DNA of 64,000 nucleotides. Origin: Theristus sp. LFF4_11 (lineage: Eukaryota > Nematoda > Chromadorea > Monhysterida > Xyalidae). The stretch spans positions 39,535-103,534 of the forward strand of contig JASANC010003160.1 in assembly GCA_030248135.1 (NCBI GenBank). Reading direction: 5' to 3'. A model generated the notes under the pieces. That model was not told where the DNA came from. It made no database searches and saw only the letters and a program-made list of their open reading frames with translations. The first letter of the stretch is position 1. Every line of letters begins with the position of its first letter. Position numbers and translations under genes: made by a program. Shown here in pieces: positions 1 to 10,053 of the stretch.

Positions 1-827
1 CACTTTTACGATCGAATACAACATGTTTGTTGGTTACTTTTTTCGCAGAACGCAGAGCATGCGATGAACTTTGTTTTAATTACAGTGAGAAAAAAGAATG
101 TATCATCGGGTTTGCTTGAACATCAAAACACCCTTGTGGCTGCTGTGGTGTTCTCGCAGCTCCGATCCCGGTCGTTCTTCTTCTCTGTTGTTGCTGCAAC
201 ATTCTAATTCATTTCAAAAAATAACAAAAGCATTTTGGAATGCTATGAAGCGTGCGCTGTTGCGGGACATTTTGTTTGACCATTAGGTCGGGTTCTTATC
301 TCTTGTTTTCTGACAGAGTTATGGGTGATTTTCTTCTATTTACGGTTGTCTTGTGTTCCGTGTGTTCTGTTATGCTATTTTTACGACGTTTTATGTGCGT
401 GTTTTGTGGCCATTTGTCAGCTTTTTATGACTCAAACGGCTGTCTATTTCTGTTTGCTTGTTTTTTTCGTTAATGTTCTGTTATTGGGGGTTATATTCCT
501 TTGTCACTTTTCAAGTTAGTTTTTATTAACAAAAAAACGGCTGAAAAGCTGATTGGTTGTTTCAGTATTTCGCTGCCAAACAACATTTGTCGCAATATTT
601 GAAATGGGGGTCGTAAGAAATGACAAGCAATTTTTAGGTGTCGTGCTTTCAACATGAGTTATCACGGGGAGCTATTTTCATTTTTTTTGTTTGAATTTGA
701 CCATGATAGAAAACCGTAAAACTACAAAGCTAAACCGGAGCTGGAGCTGATCCCTGATCCCAATGTTTAACCCCTTCAACAAAGCTGTCAATCAAGGCAC
801 TTTCACTTTGTTAAAAAGGCTTCACTT

Positions 828-916
828 AGGATTAGGATTAGGTTTAGGATTAGGAACCTACAACGACTTCATTAGGATTAGGATTGGGCTTAGGATTAGG
901 AACCTACAACGACTTC
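828..916 (+). repeat. TTAGGA-type hexamer array, duplicated unit
   Basis: Consecutive GGATTA/GGTTTA units are followed by AACCTACAACGACTTCATT. The whole block is then repeated once. A related array lies at 22086-22138. Confidence 0.85.
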
Positions 917-1221
917 ATTGAAACCGAACTAAAACAACAAAACAGATTGTAAACTTGGCTTTGGTTTAGTAATGTAGGCAAAGCATAGAAAACACGCAAA
1001 CGCAAAACTGCCAGCACGTGGTTCAGGTTCATGATTTGACGGCCTTACCGACGCTAACATGATAGATGATGCATTCTGTTGTCTAGTTTGAGAAGAAAGT
1101 GAGAAATCTAATTTTGTATGTTTGTGTGTGAAAAGAAAACGGGGATACGTCCATTTTGTCAATTGTTATGAAACACCGTGCATGATATTGTGTTTGATTT
1201 TCAAAAGTTGCACCATTTCAG

Positions 1222-4126
1222 CTTCCCCTACACGACTGTGATCCATCCGCGTGCAATGCGCTGCCCGACAATGAGCGCAACATCATGGCCAAATACGTGC
1301 AGACCGTCAAAAATGAGGTTCGTCCGCTTTTTGGCTGCTTTGTTTGTTTTTTCGCATGTTTTTCATGCGTGCTTTTCACAGACATCAAAACTGAGAAATG
1401 GAAAGTGCGGTCAGTTTTGTGTTTCCAGAATGAGTGAACGAAACAAGCTCCAGAAAACCAAACACTTTTCGCATGCACAGTACAGCAACAATTTGTACCG
1501 TCTTGCAACGCATCTGTCACAAGCAATTTACCTTCATGCGGCTTTTATTTTCTTCAGTTTTAGGCGGCTTTTCTTTCGCCGAGCCTCCTAACCTAATTTT
1601 TGCACAAGCCACACGCACAGTTTTTGTATGTTGATAGATTTTTGCCCGCAAAAATCAGCTCGCCTCTTATCATTCGGTGTAAGCTCTCCTGTCAACAGCT
1701 GAAAGGCAATGCGACTTTTGTCTTTCCGTTTTTTTCGCTTTTTCGTTCCGTTGCGATTTGTCTCGGTTTTTTTAAGTTTTTAGTTGCACTCGTGCACTGA
1801 AGTGTATGTTCTTCGTCTTTGTCAAAAACTTTTTCAAAACAACTACTTTTATATGCAACCAGCTCGTTCGCGACATGTGATGTGATTGGTTGTGTCACAG
1901 TGACTCTGCCAATCAGCATGGCAGATTGAATTTTTTCTCTTGGGTTATCGCGGCATCACCACAACGAATTTTTTTAGGTAGTCGGCATGGGTCAGGTGGA
2001 CGAACTGCAGAACAAAGAAAAAGAGCGACGCTTACCCGAGAAGGGGCTGTGTTTTGAGGTATTTATGGCACATTTTCTTTTGCATTTTATCGTTTTTTTC
2101 TGCTTTTACTTTATAAATGGTTCTCTTCAGGGTTGTGATACGTGCCACGGACGCATGGACAAAAAGGATGTGGGTGTGTTCACGAACCATGGCCGGCCGG
2201 AGGTGGGCTCGCGATACTAAAGCGGCATTCATGGAGCAGTATTTAGTGACGCACAGCTATATGTTTTACACGACTAAAATACTGATTCACGAATACCCCT
2301 TAATTCAATAATAAAAAAGAAAAATAGTATTGGCATAAGAAGGCGTGTTTAAGTAAAAGGTTTAAAAGTCCCTTCCTCGTTACTCCCTTCCACTTTTCTC
2401 AACTCCAGAACTCAGTGACGGTATTAGTGCAACTCTGTAAAGCCGGAACTCTTGGTTAAACAACAACATGGAATTACTAAAGTTTTCCCAGTACATAAAT
2501 GGGAGGAACATTCATGACGCAGTATTTATTGACGTATAGCTATGTGTCAATACGTCACTAATTACTGTTTCATAAATACCGCTTCACAAAACAAAACCGT
2601 GCTTGATTGTTTGTTTGTTTGTTCAGTCCGTCTGGCATCCGAACTGTTTCCGATGTTGCGAGTGCGACCGTCTGCTGGTTGACATGCTGTACTTCTACAA
2701 TCACAAGAATGGAAAGTATTACTGCGGTCGTCACTTCGGCAACACCATGTACCCGCGGTGTGCTGGCTGCGATGAGGTTGACAGAGGGGGGGGGGGGTGC
2801 ACGAACAGCTGTATTCTACATTTGTTTTACAATTGAACTGCTGTAAGCGCCCGTTCATGCTGACGTTTGTGTGTGAATGGCACGTCACATCACCTGTCTT
2901 AGTATACTACCGTCCATGGAGACGTGCTTTTAACGTACGTCGGTGTGAACCGGCCTTACCAACCGTCACAGTCGAACATCTCACATTGATGTGTAGCTCC
3001 TGACACCGCTTCTGTTCTCCATTCTCCGCAGTGTTACCAAAACTAAACTCAAAACTTTTACCACGTTTTTTTGAATCTCCATTCCGAACTGCACACACCG
3101 TATACAGTTGATCTTTGCGCACGAGTACACGCGCGCCGAAGACAAGGACTGGCATCTGTCGCATTTCTGCTGTTTCGGCTGCGACAAGGAGCTGGGCGGC
3201 TATCGGTACATGGTGCGCGAGCCGCATCCGTACTGCATCGAGTGCTACATGCACAAGTTCGCCAGGGTTCGTTACAGTGTTCAGGGGGAAGTCTGAATTA
3301 TCGGCAATCCACAGCAACGCCTCCACAAAATACGTGCATCACGTGATCGCCAACCAATCAGTGGACTGTGACTGTCTATTATTTAGTTCGACTGTAGGTT
3401 CAGTGTACATGATTGTAACACTGGAGTGTTCTTTGACGAACCATTTTCTAGTACACTTGTTTCTGTGGTCATGTCGTGTCATGTGTCACGATTTCCAGGT
3501 GTTCACGAGCTCTGTCTTTGTAGATTTATCACATGGAGCGTTTTGATCAACGATTTTCCAGTGCACTTGTTTTTTGTGATGTCATGATGGTGGTGTCAAA
3601 CTTCTGGTCTTATATTGCAGACCTGTCACGCGTGCAAATCGAAAATCGGTCCTGACACGCAACGAATCAGCCACAAGGAGCTGCACTGGCATGCGTTGCC
3701 TGACTGCTTTCAGTGAGTCGCTTTTTTGTTTGTTTGGTTGGTTGGTTGGTTAAAAATTGTTGTGAAAGCAAAACATTACCAGTGACGGTGTCTCCGCAAA
3801 CCAGAGCTCGCTAGTGTACAAACGAGTGCAGCATATGTGTGTACACATACTGTAGTCGTCACTCATTTGTACGCATGCACCATGTATGCCCGACGTTCCA
3901 GTGAATACAGTTTTTATCTATTCCACTATCTCTTCCATTCATTCCTTGATTCTCCGATAGAGTGTTGTTTTAAAAGAAATGAATGACTTTTCACAAAATT
4001 AGAATTAAAAAAACGTATTTCAGTTGTGACCAGTGCAGCACGTCGCTTGTTAGCAAGAAATTCGTCGTGAAGGGCTCGAATATCTTTTGTACGACCGACT
4101 GTAAAAAGTTGTATTTTGGAAAATGA
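1222..4126 (+). CDS. TES: Testin-like PET-LIM protein, 3' part (N-terminus not found)
   Basis: Seven phase-consistent exons: 1222-1317, 1978-2058, 2131-2202, 2627-2776, 3108-3266, 3621-3712 and 4024-4126 (TGA stop), giving about 250 residues. The first exon encodes the end of a PET domain ([18 protein letters not shown]). Three LIM domains follow. LIM1 starts CDTC and contains VWHPNCFRC and YCGRHF. LIM2 contains [18 protein letters not shown] and [11 protein letters not shown]3 contains [18 protein letters not shown] and a CTTDCKK ending. The final CKK-type LIM3 and the short C-terminus fit testin better than prickle. Testins are cytoskeletal adaptors at focal adhesions and actin filaments (family knowledge). 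The start of the PET domain and the start codon must lie upstream of 1222 or outside the window. A half-MITE lies in the intron after 3266 and other small repeats lie in neighbouring introns. Assignment as a PET-LIM protein is secure; testin over another PET-LIM paralogue is likely. Confidence 0.9.
2219..2304. repeat. MITE family B copy
   Basis: Inverted-repeat element with AAGCGGCATTCATG at one end and the complementary motif at the other (mutated here). The arms share GCAGTATTTAGTGACGC. Other copies are at 2508-2585, 4446-4520, 7149-7242, 24199-24276, 46503-46596 and 61611-61702. Confidence 0.75.
2508..2585. repeat. MITE family B copy (divergent)
   Basis: The arms read TTCATGACGCAGTATTTATT and its inverse ending in CATAAATACCGCTTC. 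It lies in the testin intron just before the LIM1 exon. Confidence 0.65.
2844..2958. repeat. Palindromic repeat (GACGT-rich family)
   Basis: The ends CGCCCGTTCATGCTGACGT and CGTCGGTGTGAACCGG are inverted versions of one another. Related copies lie near 48766-48928 and 49966-50036. Confidence 0.5.
3336..3398. repeat. MITE family A, half copy
   Basis: CATCACGTGATCGCCAACCA is followed by a terminus GTTCGACTGTA. Only one arm of the element is present, in the testin intron. Confidence 0.65.
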
Positions 4127-6245
4127 TGAAAGTAGTCGCAGAACTACAGGAAAGGACAATATATCAATGTCAATATCGCTCATTCATGCCATATTCCATT
4201 CGATTCTATTGAATAGAAGATTCTCTACGCTTGTATTCCGCACCAGTTTCACTTCTTGTTTCCTCCGCCGTCGATGTGTGTCTGTCTGTGTTGTTGCTGA
4301 AGATTGATTGGCTTTTGCTGTTTTTGTCTCTATTTTGTTAAAAAAAATTCATTCCGCCGTTATCCATGCTATCATTTCTGATCCATATTCTGTTTCTGCA
4401 TTTTGTTATACGTGAAGGCTTGTTTTATGTTTTACTTGTATGAAACGACATTCATGAAACAGTACTACGTGACGCATAGCTATGTTTTTTCCGCTACTGC
4501 TTCATGAATGCCTCTTGATCCTTTGAACAGACACAATGTCAAGTTCTAGCTGAACTAGGTAGGAGAGTAAAACAGGTTTGTTGCTTTTTGCCTCTAGTTT
4601 TGTGTGCTTTTTTGCTGTCTATTTATTCATTCATCCGGCTTCATTCAGTTCAGAAAAGAAAACACTAATGTCACTTTTTCAGCGTTTTTTTTGCATGAAA
4701 AACATTCCATAGTGATAAGTAGACAATCGTAAGTAACTAATTTATTTGTGTCATGCTTCCGTCGTGTGTACTCTCAGTATTTGCAACTAACGCATATGCT
4801 TGGCTTGGTAATGTTCTTCCACTCAGGTGCTTTTGATATAGCAGTGTGCTAGTGTACCTTTGGGAGGCGTAGATTACGTGGAAAAGTGTCCATGTTCGTT
4901 ATTTTGCATTGTGATACACGATGACCCGGCAAACACACGTTTACTTGCAACCGATGAAGCCAATCAGCAAACTGCATTTGAAAAATCAATACAGGCGCGG
5001 CAAAGTATCGCGTGTTTGATCTGCTGTGCATCAACAGTTTCACAGTGATATGTTATGTTTGTTCTCCGACTGGTGTGTCTGTGTCTTCCTGCAGTTTAAT
5101 TTTTTTCAAAATAACAAATTGCCATACTATTCAATATTTCAGCATGCAATTACTAGTATCGATCAGTCGCAATAATTAGTTTTTTCGTTTTAAACCTGTT
5201 TAAACGGACCCAATTGTTTTTTTATGCTGATTGCTAATTGATTACGTGCTTGTTTCTTTGATTTTTTTTGCATTTTTCGGAACCTCACATGACGCAAAGC
5301 CGTGCTGTTTGATGTTTGTTATTGATGTTGTTGATTTTTCAGGAAAAAAAAACTGGTTTAGGTGTATCTGCTTTGCTGATATATTCAAGATAACTTTCAA
5401 ACTGACTGGTAGCTAATGAATACTGGTCAATAAATAGTTGAGGTTTCAAATGTTCGTTGTCCCAATAGTTGCTGTGCCGTTGATTGACGCACAGGTTGGT
5501 TGTTTGCTTGTCGCTGTTGCATAATAATAGAATTAAGTTTTTGGAAATTTTGTAACGAATCATATTTTCATGTTCGTGGATTAACACTTTAAGAGTTTCA
5601 TTTTGGGTGATGACGTGAATCTTTTCATGTGTATTACAATTGTGAAATTGCAAGGAATTGTGAATTTGAGGGTTGCGTGACCAATCAAAACGTTTTCGGT
5701 GTTTGTGGTAATCTGCCACTGTGTTTTGGGGAGGATTTGCAGTATTTATGCTTATTCTTTCACCTGCTGTCCTTACAGTTCAGTGCAGAAGTCTATGAAT
5801 TCCATGTCCGTTGTTATTAGCTGCCTGCCCAATTTGATTTCAATTGTTATTTCAGTTCCTGTGAGACTATCTCAGATTTTTTTTAAACAGAGTTTTTGCT
5901 GTTTCTATCTCTTGAAGACGTTGGGGTTGCCGTGCAGCTTTCAAAAATCAAAGTGTATCGTTAGCCAATCAGTGAGCAACCTGATGTTAAGTTCTTATTA
6001 AGTTGGTAAAATTTTGATTTATTTCGTTAAAATGTGTATCAGTTTGATTTCTGATGTGTCAAATTTGGCTGTTTGTTTTTTTGGTTGTAATAGATAATTT
6101 ATTGTTTCTGGTAATCGTTTTCTCAACCTTTAACTTATTTGTCGAAAATCTTTTGTCGTACGTACTGTTTTGTCTTTTTATTTGTTGCTTGACTATTGTC
6201 TGTTTATTAGAACCTCTTACCTCTGTTATTCGCTGATGTTTTACC
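4127..6245. other. Intergenic AT-rich DNA
   Basis: Between the testin stop and a conserved repeat at 6246. Apart from one MITE B copy I see no exon-like frame with splice signals. Open frames here are T-rich and low complexity. Confidence 0.6.
4446..4520. repeat. MITE family B copy
   Basis: CGACATTCATGAAACAGTAC at one end and GCTTCATGAATGCCTCTT at the other, downstream of the testin stop codon. Confidence 0.65.
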
Positions 6246-6249
6246 CAGA

Positions 6250-6373
6250 CTATAAGATCTGTCTGTGGTAAAACACCTTCGGCAGTTCTGCCTGGTGTCC
6301 GTCGCACTGACGAGCCAGGGGCACCGCGGTATGCGTCTACCTGGCGAAACCGCAAACAGCGAACTTCTTGTAT
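6250..6373 (-). repeat. About 115-bp conserved sequence, copy 1
   Basis: Near-identical in inverted orientation to 45626-45747. Shared motifs include CTTCGGCAGTTCTGCCTGG, GTCCGTCGCACTGACGAGCC and GCGTCTACCTGGCGAAACCG. It is neither coding with splice signals nor a recognised RNA gene. Confidence 0.7.
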
Positions 6374-6884
6374 TTCATTGTCACACATACGTGCGTTAGT
6401 TGGTAATGTTTTTATAAACAGACTTTAGTAAAACAACTTTCAAAAAAACTGAGCAATGCTTCATTCAAAAATGTTAGTTACCGTGTCGGATATAAAAAAA
6501 GCTATAATAAAAATCATATATTGTATCAACGTACATGTGATGCGTATTGCTAGAAAACGTTGAAAAATCCATAATTGTGCAACAACTAATCAACGTAAAG
6601 GCTGAATTTTCGATATGAATGCAGTTGTGTCAGAGATTGGACGGGTGAACGTGTTTTACGAAACTGAAGTGAAAATTCAGAACCTCTAACATAAATTTGA
6701 ATGTTCTCTCGGAGTCTCAACATTATGCTGAAACGACTGGCCAAAAGTGAAAGCAGAATATGTCATGATGGGCCTCTATGCTACATGCTGTTCATACAGT
6801 CTTCTCGGAGTTTCCTGCTTTTTGCGAATTGGATGATGCGTGTCGAGTACAGCACGGTGCAAATGTTTTGTTTGTCTTGTTCGG

Positions 6885-9800
6885 TCATATCTTCACGGGC
6901 ATTTGCACGGACAACACCGTGAGCAGTGTAGCACCGACCCTAGTCCCAGAGCCGGGCTCGTAATGCTCGGGCGAGTTGCCGCGCGACCGCTGCGTTGCGT
7001 TGCGATTCAGCTTGGGCGGAGTCGTCGTCGACGGCTGCAGCATGGCCGGACTGAACCGCGGTGCCGCCGACTTTGATCGTGCGGTCGTGTGTGCACCTGC
7101 AGACAAAAGTTGAAACAGTTTGCAACACGATGACTTTGTTTTTGAATTAAGGGGCATTCATGATTCAGTATTTAGTGTCGCGTAGCTATATTTCAACACA
7201 GCTAAGCTTCACTAAATACTGCTTCATGAATGCCGCTTTATTATGCACGTGATGCTTTCCGTGCCGGTGTAGCGATGAGGGCAGCGTCTGTCTTGCACAC
7301 ACGTCAGTCAGCATGCATCACACGTAATGACACCAACCAATCAGCTGATTGCCTATAATTTTCGAGTTCGACTGTACCTGCACCAGTTCTACTCGTGCCC
7401 GGAAGGTCGCTTGTTGCGGCCGCTTTGCCGGGGCTCGCCTCAGCGATGCGGTGTGCGCCCAGTGCGTTGCTGGGCGCGCCACTGCTGGCGCACGGTGCGT
7501 CCGTGTTGTTGCCGCTGCTGCCAGCTGGCTGCGATGCGCCACTTTTACCCGCTTGTTCATCGTTTGCGCAGGCTCCGCCTCCGACAGCCGCTCGAGCACT
7601 GCCACCGGTGCTGGTCAGCCGGTTGGCGGTCGGTTTGCGACCGGCGGACGCCTTGCTGTAGGAGGGCGCGCCGTCCAGGCCCAGGTGATAGCCGGTGAGA
7701 ATGCAGATCAACAGGAAGTAGATGAAGCGACGCCACATCCGCAGCACTTTCCAACTGCACGAACGTACGGTTTTTTGTTGGAAAACTGCTCATGTGTTCA
7801 GCACACCAGCTCAGCTGATCCGGTCGCCTCAACGCATTCCGCCCATTAATAATCCACATGCAGATGCACATGTTCGTGCACTTATTGGTGCACTGCACAA
7901 ACCCGCGTGCACCCGCGAGTCACATGCGCTTGAAGTTTCATAAACGAGTGCATCTGTGTTATGTTTTTTAAGGAAACTATTGTGGATTTATTCAAACGTG
8001 TCCGGACTAACGTGACGTCATTTTATTTAAAAACGCCCGTTTGTAAAAGTACAGGCACTAAAATTTCAGTTTGGTGTGACTGATTCGACATTCACCATTT
8101 GTTTACGGGAAGAAATCGGCTAAACGGATAGTCTGGTTTGCTGTGAACGACAAGCGCATGTTTTGTGGCACATGACGTCATTTCAGTGGAACACGTTTAA
8201 AAAATAGGCCATAGCAAATTGACCGGTGCACATGAATCGATAAGTGCACGAACATGTGCACGCACTTGTGCATTACTTTATGCCGCGTGTCGCATTACCG
8301 TTTCAGCCGCCGCATGCCAGTCGTCTGCTGCTGCGCCACCGTGTCCAACAGGGCGGTGCCGAACGTCACCAAGTACTCCGGCTTTAGACCGCGATTTGAG
8401 CCGAAGTGAAAATGCTGCTCTCCGAGATGCACCAACGGCCACCGGAGACCGTCACCATCGTTGCACAGGTCCATGATCACCATTTCTAAAGTACAATCGA
8501 ACACTCTAAATTATAAGCAATCAGCTGATCGGTTGGTGATCACGTGTGACATATTTTTTTCTGAACAGGCATTGCTGTGGATGCGCAGTCTGTCCTGCAC
8601 GGAAATCATGCATCACGTGATCGCCAACCAATCAGTTGATTGCCTATAATTTAGAGTTCGAGTGTTCAGTACACAAAAAAATTGTGGGTTCACTGATGCA
8701 GTGTGCAATATTTTTCTTGAAAACTGTCACTTTTTTTGTCGCAGAATCAGAATAATTCGCGAAAGAAGAACAAACGGCATGACAGTACAACATACAACGT
8801 AACCACATTCCAGGGGCAGTGTTTGATTTCCTCCAAATCCGATACAGTCGTTCTTCTTCATGTAAGTCAAAGTTTTGCATGCTTTGTGTTCTGCGAAAAA
8901 GTAGTGACGGAGGTGTAAACAAACAGACTTTACCAATCCAGCGCGCATCCCAAGCCAACCGCAGAATTGATAAAGACTGTTTCAAAAACTTTTTTAATTG
9001 CTATAAACGGAACTGAACTGACCGATCGTGTCTTCGACAATCAACGCCTGACTGTTCACCCTGTAGTCGTTCAACGTTTGCTCTAAACTCGCATTCCTCA
9101 GGCCGAAAATCGCTTTCGCCTCCGGATGCTTTTCGAATAAAATCGCGAAACACTGCAGCCCAATTTGCTTCGACTCTCTCAGTGCCAGCCAATTCTTGCG
9201 TAACGTGCGAATCTCCCACGAGGTCAAGCCGACACCTGTTCCGATAAAGTAGGTTTGTCTAAGCCATGCACTTATTCATGGAGCAAAAACGTCGCAGCTT
9301 CACGTGATAAAGTGACCCCTGCGCTTCAGCGCGCGCGAATCCATGGGCCGTTAAGGACAATTCTCGACGTAGTATACAGTCCCTCTGAAAAATATATGCA
9401 ACATGACGTAATGACCAATCAATCAGCGCTGAGAATTGCTCATGACCAACCAATTAGCGCTGAGAATTGCCATGACCAACCAATCAGCTAGTTGCATATG
9501 TTAGCGAGATAGACTGTACAGTATGGCCGAATAAATAAGGCAGCCCGTCAAGGCGGGATCAGTCGCAGACTAGGAGTTGTCTTTTTCAAAAATGCCAACA
9601 TAACTCCTAATCATGTGTTCAAGGGAGCAAGACTGAACATAATAACACGAAGAATCCGTTCGTCTGAAAAAACACGTCAAATTTGGCACACATGTTGGTT
9701 TCTGAACGTCTATTTTCGTTCATTCAAATTTCGCGGGAAAATGATGTTATCATTCCGTATGTATCCGGCACGTCACGTCACGGCACGTCATGTATGAATG

Positions 9801-10053
9801 CGTGTATAAACGAGCACGTGTTCTTACGATAACGTGACGTGCCGGATTGCTGTTTTTTGCTCCATGAATAAGTGACGTGCCGGGTAAGTTTTGTGTGCAT
9901 GAATGTGCCTTGCCAGGCTTCACTCATACTCCACACAGACAGACCTGCAGAACTCGGCTGACCCAAGTTTCCGTGCCGATCGCGGGTAATTCGAAGTTGA
10001 GCCGGGTCGGGGCCTTTCCAGATGCTGGATAATGCGGTGAATACACGACCCAT
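6885..10053 (-). CDS. Globin with MG- N-terminus and long low-complexity C-terminal tail
   Basis: Five exons on the minus strand, read from high to low coordinates: 10053-9945, 9235-9023, 8485-8299, 7754-7378 and 7096-6885. Together they give 1098 nt, or 365 residues plus a TGA stop, and every junction keeps phase. The start ATG follows a possible acceptor and gives MGRVFTALSS, so an N-myristoylation site is possible, as in globin X. The globin fold spans roughly residues 37-195. The A helix is LTSWEIRTLRKNW. The CD-corner Phe lies in KAIFGLRN. The proximal His is the H of LGEQH. The H helix includes MWRRFIYFLLICILTGY. Aligned without gaps to neuroglobin, the distal E7 position is not His (Val, or Gln if shifted). 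About 170 residues rich in Ser, Ala, Pro, Thr and Gly follow, which is unusual for a globin. MITEs sit in the introns, and one touches the donor of exon 4. Haem binding is likely; the physiological role is unknown. Confidence 0.85.
7149..7242. repeat. MITE family B copy
   Basis: GGGGCATTCATGATTCAGTA pairs with CTGCTTCATGAATGCCGCTT. It lies in the last globin intron and abuts a MITE A copy. Confidence 0.8.
7243..7375. repeat. MITE family A copy, left arm eroded
   Basis: The right arm is complete (CCAACCAATCAGCTGATTGC to GTTCGACTGTA). Its terminal TA coincides with the TA of the exon-4 splice donor of the globin gene on the minus strand. Confidence 0.75.
7994..8208 (+). repeat. Dispersed 0.2-kb repeat, copy 1
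   Basis: Contains GACTGATTCGACATTCACC, GCTAAACGGATAGTCTGG and ATGACGTCATTTCAGTGG. The same block is inverted at 23437-23645 and direct at 50449-50636. The ends carry related TGACGTCATTT motifs in inverse order, suggesting a small transposon. Confidence 0.8.
8491..8667. repeat. MITE family A, full copy
   Basis: The arms GAACACTCTAAATTATAAGC and its inverse ending TTTAGAGTTCGAGTGTTC enclose GATCACGTG and GCATCACGTGATC motifs. It lies in a globin intron next to the exon at 8299-8485. Confidence 0.8.
9384..9500 (+). repeat. Short tandem repeat of CCAATCAGCGCTGAGAATTG units
   Basis: Three successive ATGACCAAYCAATYAGC units, bounded by ATATATGCAACATGACG and GTTGCATATGTT, which are mutually inverted. 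It lies inside globin intron 1. Confidence 0.7.
9515..9592 (+). repeat. Dispersed repeat shared with 12828-12920
   Basis: Both contain ACAGTRTGGCYRAATAAAT, GGCAG, and CGCAGACT followed by TTGTCTTT. Only this terminal block is clearly shared. Confidence 0.5.

Noticed and set aside
9384..9500. Regular CCAATCAG repeats considered as a CRISPR-like array
   Set aside because: Only three degenerate units with no unique equal-length spacers, in an animal gene intron.
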